Source of the DNA: Podochytrium sp. JEL0797
Taxonomy: Eukaryota > Chytridiomycota > Chytridiomycetes > Chytridiales > Chytriomycetaceae
DNA length: 14,283 bases
NCBI GenBank assembly: GCA_027596195.1
Contig: JADGJG010000679.1
Coordinates: forward strand, 1-14,283
Reading direction: 5' to 3'
Part shown: piece after piece, positions 11,182 to 14,283 of the stretch
Layout of the letters: every line of letters begins with the position of its first letter
How positions within the stretch are numbered: the first letter of the stretch is position 1
Translations under genes and position numbers: made by a program
The notes under the pieces: generated by a model
What the model was told of the DNA's origin: nothing
Database searches by the model: none
The model's input: the letters and a program-made list of their open reading frames with translations, nothing else

Positions 11182-12563
11182 TTACTTCTTCGTTGTCTTC
11201 TTCTTCTCAACTCTTCCAGCCTTCACATTCTTGATGGCAACTGGTGTCGGGGCGGCAACCTTCTTGGGGGAAGCAGCAGGAGCAGCCTCGACGGCAGCGT
11301 CCGCTTTGGCATCGACCTTCTTCTCCTTCTTTGGCTTGGGCTCTTCCAACGCGATATCAGCTTCCGGGAGGGAGTTGTAGAGCGGCAACGAAACCGAATC
11401 ACTGAGTTTCACGTGGATCGATTGGATGTTTTTCCAGTGGCCCGGGATTTTGGAAGCAATGTTTTCCAACGAGTAGAGAATGTTTTCAACAACCTCGTTT
11501 TGAGTTTGGAAAGTGGTTCCGATTTTGACGGAGCTGAATAAACGCCCAGGGTTAGAACGGGATCGAAGTGGAATGTTGAACACACAAAATCGACTCACTT
11601 GCACAATCCCTTGTTCAGGTGAAGGAAGGTTCCAGAGATGGCCTTGGCAATCTCGGCCTCAATCTTCTTGGATTTCAAGCTCACGGGAACCGGGTGCCTG
11701 TTTTCCATTATTAGAATCCGCAATTCTCAATGCCTTAACCCAATTGACTACAATACCTCTTCTTTTCGAAAAACGTCTTTCCGAGCAATGGTGGGAGAAG
11801 GGGAATGATGCGGTCGTCCGTCAAAAACAAGTCAAACGACTCGCAAAGCTGTCTCTTGGCTTCGAAGGAATAGTAATCTGCCTTCAGCTTGGAAACACCA
11901 ATAACCTGCATATGGGATATTTAGATGGTTGAGAGGAGAGAACGCGTATTGCAGGTCCGTTACCTTCGTGATGCTGGTGATTCCCTTGGCTTCCAAAAGG
12001 TCCTTGAACTCCCTTTGGGGATCCTTGGTGAACAGGCAAATCTCGGCATCAGAAGGTGCGAATGAGTGCTTGACAGGACTAGAAGAACGCGAATGTCAGA
12101 GATTCATAAATACGCCTGGAGGAAACGCGAGAGAAAGTACATTTTCACAGGCTTGATCTTGAGAACGCTGGGCATCTTCTTGGTGGCAATGACCAACCAG
12201 AAGTTTTGTCCGTTGCTGGGGTCGACATCCAAGTCCATTTCGTCGTCGCCAGCCAGCAAGTCGGCGGCCTTTGCCGGTGCTTTTGAAGCAGCCTTCTTTT
12301 CGCTGAAGGCCACGAGAGCCTTGACGGCCTTCTCAATCTACGAGATGGATGGGTTGAGCATGGTGAGTGGGTGCATGGCTTTGATCGCGGGTGGAATGCT
12401 CATGGAAACACACCTGGGTCCTTGGCACCTTGCTGGGGGGATCCTGGGCCACAACGGCAGCCACGGCCTTGGCCACGACAGCTTTCTTGGGCGTGGTGGC
12501 AGAAACAGCGGCCTTAGAGGCGAGTTTCGGGGCGGCAACCTTCTTGGGGGTCTGTTTGGCCAT
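11182..12563 (-). CDS. RSL1D1: Ribosomal L1 domain protein, RSL1D1/Utp30 family, six exons
   Basis: Members of this family are nucleolar L1-fold proteins acting in pre-rRNA processing and ribosome assembly. Exons on the minus strand are 12414-12563, 12141-12337, 11964-12078, 11757-11905, 11599-11697 and 11182-11533, giving 353 residues with all phases consistent. The L1 domain spans about residues 52-290. It shows IEKAVKAL, then AEICLFTKD, ITSITKVIGVSKLKADYYSF, EAKRQLCESFDLFLTDDRI, LLPPLLGKTFF, PVPVSL and a final VKIGTTFQTQNEVVENI block; these match human RSL1D1 ([30 protein letters not shown]) rather than uL1/L10a of the ribosome itself. Both ends are Lys/Ala/Pro-rich, like histone H1, and each carries a copy of PKKVAAP. 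Only 53 bases separate its stop from the CFAP57 start. Utp30, Cic1 and RSL1D1 cannot be told apart here with confidence. Confidence 0.9.
11247..11270 (-). repeat. 24-bp direct repeat, copy in the last exon of the L1-domain gene
   Basis: Identical to 12527-12550, about 1.28 kb away in the same orientation. It encodes the C-terminal SPKKVAAP segment. The flanking base differs at each end (11246 versus 12526, 11271 versus 12551). Confidence 0.85.
12527..12550 (-). repeat. 24-bp direct repeat, copy in the first exon of the L1-domain gene
   Basis: Identical to 11247-11270. It encodes the N-terminal TPKKVAAP segment, so the same short DNA sequence brackets the whole L1 fold. Confidence 0.85.
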
Positions 12564-12595
12564 TAGTCGAGAATACAAAAAAAAAAAAAAAACAT
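12563..12595 (-). other. Phe-rich upstream ORF overlapping the L1-domain start codon (TAATG)
   Basis: On the minus strand an ATG at 12595 is followed by five TTT codons, then TGT ATT CTC GAC TAA. The stop TAA (12565-12563) shares its last base with the ATG of the L1-domain protein, forming TAATG. A G lies at -3 of the upstream ATG. Such stop/start overlap can allow reinitiation. It matters only if the transcript begins upstream of 12595, which the sequence does not show. Confidence 0.4.
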
Positions 12596-12922
12596 GTCCA
12601 GAGGCACCCAATAATCTTCCTCAAACTTCCAATTAAGTTTAAGTTAATAAGATTGCCTTCTATTTTGCAGGCTATTCCTGATTCCCCTTTCCCTCACTTC
12701 CTCCTATTTTCACCGAACAGGAAAAGAAGGAATCAAAAAGGTTCTCGAGCCAGAACATCCGCATTCACTCGCAGCTTTAAATCTCAATGTTCTTCAGAGG
12801 GGAATAATCTAATTTATCAATCAAACGCGTGTGAAATACGCTTTCAATTTGCAGATTGGAATCGAACCAACTCCAAAATTTACAATAAAATGGGGTTCTT
12901 TTTAATTAATTGAAAAAATCGA
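12564..12922. promoter_or_regulatory. Divergent intergenic region between the L1-domain gene and the acyltransferase gene
   Basis: A 359-bp AT-rich region should hold both promoters. It contains the A16 tract (12577-12592), a CT-rich stretch (about 12672-12712), and an isolated tRNA-B-box-like 11-mer at 12858-12868 on the minus strand. I find no clear TATA box for either gene and no coding exon. The plus-strand frame at 12653-12913 has no protein character that I recognise. Confidence 0.5.
12577..12592 (-). repeat. A16/T16 homopolymer in the L1-domain gene leader
   Basis: Sixteen consecutive A on the plus strand, read as T16 immediately upstream of the L1-domain start on the minus strand. 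It makes up the Phe codons of the upstream ORF. Length is likely to vary between copies or sequencing reads, and a change not divisible by three would shift that small ORF. Confidence 0.7.
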
Positions 12923-14172
12923 ATGCCTGCCCCAAAGAGTGGTCGTGCGCAGCCGCTGATGCCTGGCTTTGAGCGCATGATAGAAACGGGGAATGTGCTC
13001 AACATTCTCAACGACTCGTCGCAAGCGCGCGGAAGAATGTATCTGTCATCACTCGACTTGTGTCTCTGCTTCGCTTACCACATTACTCAGCAATGTGCTG
13101 ACGGACGGTCTTGCATTCATGTCCTATGGTGCCCAGGCTCTTGCTCAGGACGAGTTTTCAAAGTGCTTTGTGCAGAAACCTCGCAGTGCATTTTCGCTCG
13201 ATATCTGGCCCGTCCTCTCCTTCGGAATCCGATATTTCTTGCTGTTTCCATTCCGTCTCTTGAGTCTGCTTGCTGCCTCGCTCCTTTTCTTTGCCATCCT
13301 TCCGCTCGTGCTCGCTTTGGATCGCGAGGACCTCCAGGTCCCCTTTTTCAACTCGGCATTTGATTTCACCCCACTCTGACCCCCCTTCAATCCCATTCCA
13401 GAGGTGGATTTTCAAAGTATACTGCCAAGCCTTCCTCTTCTCCTGGGGCGCACGAATCAAATTCAGCGGTCCCAAGCCGCGCCTCGAAACACCTCACCTC
13501 TTCGTCTCAAACCACACGAGCGTGATTGATTACATTGTGCTGAGTTCCCATGATTTCCCACATGCCACGATTGCTCAGAAACACGGCGGATTGCTTGGAA
13601 TGTTTGAGCATTCTGTGTTGGTTTTGAACGGGAGTCTGATGTTCAATCGGAACGAAAAGAACGATCGACACTTGATTTCTTCAAAGTAGGGAGTACTATT
13701 TTGGAGTCTCGTGTTTGTAGACTGATTCGTTTCGATTTTGATTGTTTTAAGGATGCGAAAACACGTGCACACCACCACCAACGTCCCCCTCCTGATTTTC
13801 CCAGAAGGAACGTGCGTCAACAACGAATACACCGTCTTGTTTCAAAAGGGCGCGTTTGAACTCGATGCCGCCGTTGTCCCCTGCGCAATCAAGTAATGAT
13901 TTCTCGTATTCTCCGACTCCGAAACTAACCACCCGGAACGCTCCAGATACGACAAACAATGGGCAGACGCATACTGGCACAGCAAAACCCAATCCTTCAC
14001 TCAACACGTTCTTTATCTCATGACGCGATGGGCCCTCGTTGCCGAAGTCTCGTACCTCCCGCCACAAACTCTCCAAAAGGGCCAGACTTCCATCGACTTT
14101 GCCAACAGCGTGAAGGCTCTGATTTCGAAACAAGCGAACCTCAAGAATTTGAGTTGGGATGGATATTTCAAG
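12923..14172 (+). CDS. Glycerol-3-phosphate acyltransferase, GPAT3/4/9 type, 3' end missing
   Basis: Enzymes of this family acylate glycerol-3-phosphate at the ER membrane, the first step of glycerolipid and triacylglycerol synthesis. Exons 12923-13038, 13091-13337, 13402-13685, 13752-13892 and 13947-14172 join in phase to give 338 residues, then a donor (AAG|GTGCGT) opens an intron that the window does not close. A hydrophobic stretch at about residues 79-115 forms one or two membrane segments. All four PlsC-superfamily motifs are present: NHTSVID (158-164, the HX4D catalytic pair), FNRNEKNDR (202-210), FPEGTCVNN (232-240) and VPCAIKY (258-264). FPEGTC(V/I)NN, AIKYDKQWADAYW and the later WALVAEVSYLPP and WDG follow GPAT3/4 (AGPAT6 group) more closely than LPCAT or bacterial PlsC. 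Only the last few dozen residues should be missing. The start is the first in-frame ATG after the AT-rich leader. Confidence 0.92.
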
Positions 14173-14210
14173 GTGCGTTATACTTTTTTGTGGTTGCCAA
14201 AGATCACTCT

Positions 14211-14226
14211 GGGGGGGGGGGGGGGG
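14211..14226. repeat. G16 homopolymer
   Basis: Sixteen consecutive G on the plus strand, within the incomplete last intron of the acyltransferase gene. It marks an abrupt change in base composition. Confidence 0.9.
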
Positions 14227-14283
14227 CGCCGGCCCGCGAGGCCCGCACGCCGGGGCAGCCCGGGCAGACACACGCACAAACAC
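14227..14283. other. GC-rich, low-complexity tail at the window end, possibly artefactual
   Basis: The last 57 bases switch from ordinary intron sequence to blocks of C and G (cgccggcccgcgagg) and then to an A/C-only ending (acacacgcacaaacac). No other non-coding stretch in the window looks like this. It does not continue the acyltransferase in any frame. Sitting directly after G16 at the sequence edge, it is most simply a poor-quality or chimeric contig end. Confidence 0.5.

Noticed and set aside
12066..12566. 166-codon plus-strand ORF over the start of the L1-domain gene
   Set aside because: Antisense shadow of the Lys/Ala/Pro-rich exons; Gly/Leu-rich low-complexity product with no start context.
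12858..12868. tRNA B-box-like GGTTCGATTCC on the minus strand with a pairable T-arm
   Set aside because: No matching acceptor stem, anticodon arm or A box lies upstream; the flanks are AT-rich. A lone 11-mer is not a tRNA gene.

Overview
This window is nuclear DNA from a compact-genome eukaryote that almost certainly builds motile flagella. I infer a flagellated protist or zoosporic lineage but cannot place it further. The evidence is dense spliceosomal introns of 41-92 bp (41 complete coding introns in my models, all GT...AG), AATAAA poly(A) signals, very short intergenic gaps (down to 53 bp), and clear eukaryotic proteins including axonemal ones. Most long single-frame ORFs here are antisense shadows or unspliced read-throughs, so the genes below were built by joining exons by reading phase and by homology recalled from the families.

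Layout. 1-633: a poorly resolved AT-rich end with weak, mutually conflicting gene candidates on both strands. 634-4600 (minus): a SCAPER homologue in 15 or 16 exons, with a central coiled coil and a conserved helical C-terminal region but no C2H2 zinc finger. 4764-6266 (minus): a complete beta-tubulin in three coding exons, ending in the axonemal EGEF(D)EEE tail, with a TATA box and a likely 5'UTR intron upstream. 6706-11128 (minus): a complete CFAP57/WDR65 homologue in 16 exons (WD repeats followed by a long coiled coil). 11182-12563 (minus): a ribosomal-L1-domain protein of the RSL1D1/Utp30 family with histone-H1-like Lys/Ala/Pro tails and a small upstream ORF that overlaps its start codon. 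12923-14172 (plus): the first five exons of a GPAT3/4/9-type glycerol-3-phosphate acyltransferase, cut off by a G16 run and an anomalous GC-rich tail at the window end.

How they fit together. Beta-tubulin, CFAP57 and SCAPER are three cilium-linked genes lying head-to-tail on the same strand. CFAP57 is an inner-arm dynein scaffold in axonemes, the tubulin tail is the type needed for axonemes, and SCAPER loss in humans causes ciliopathy-like disease. The L1-domain protein (nucleolar ribosome biogenesis) and the acyltransferase (ER glycerolipid synthesis) are divergent housekeeping neighbours sharing a 359-bp intergenic region. I see no mobile element, CRISPR array, rRNA or credible tRNA. Nothing here is convincingly a new system. 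The points worth a second look are the SCAPER zinc-finger loss, its unresolved 5' end, the Phe-rich overlapping uORF, relaxed splice donors, and the flagellar gene clustering.
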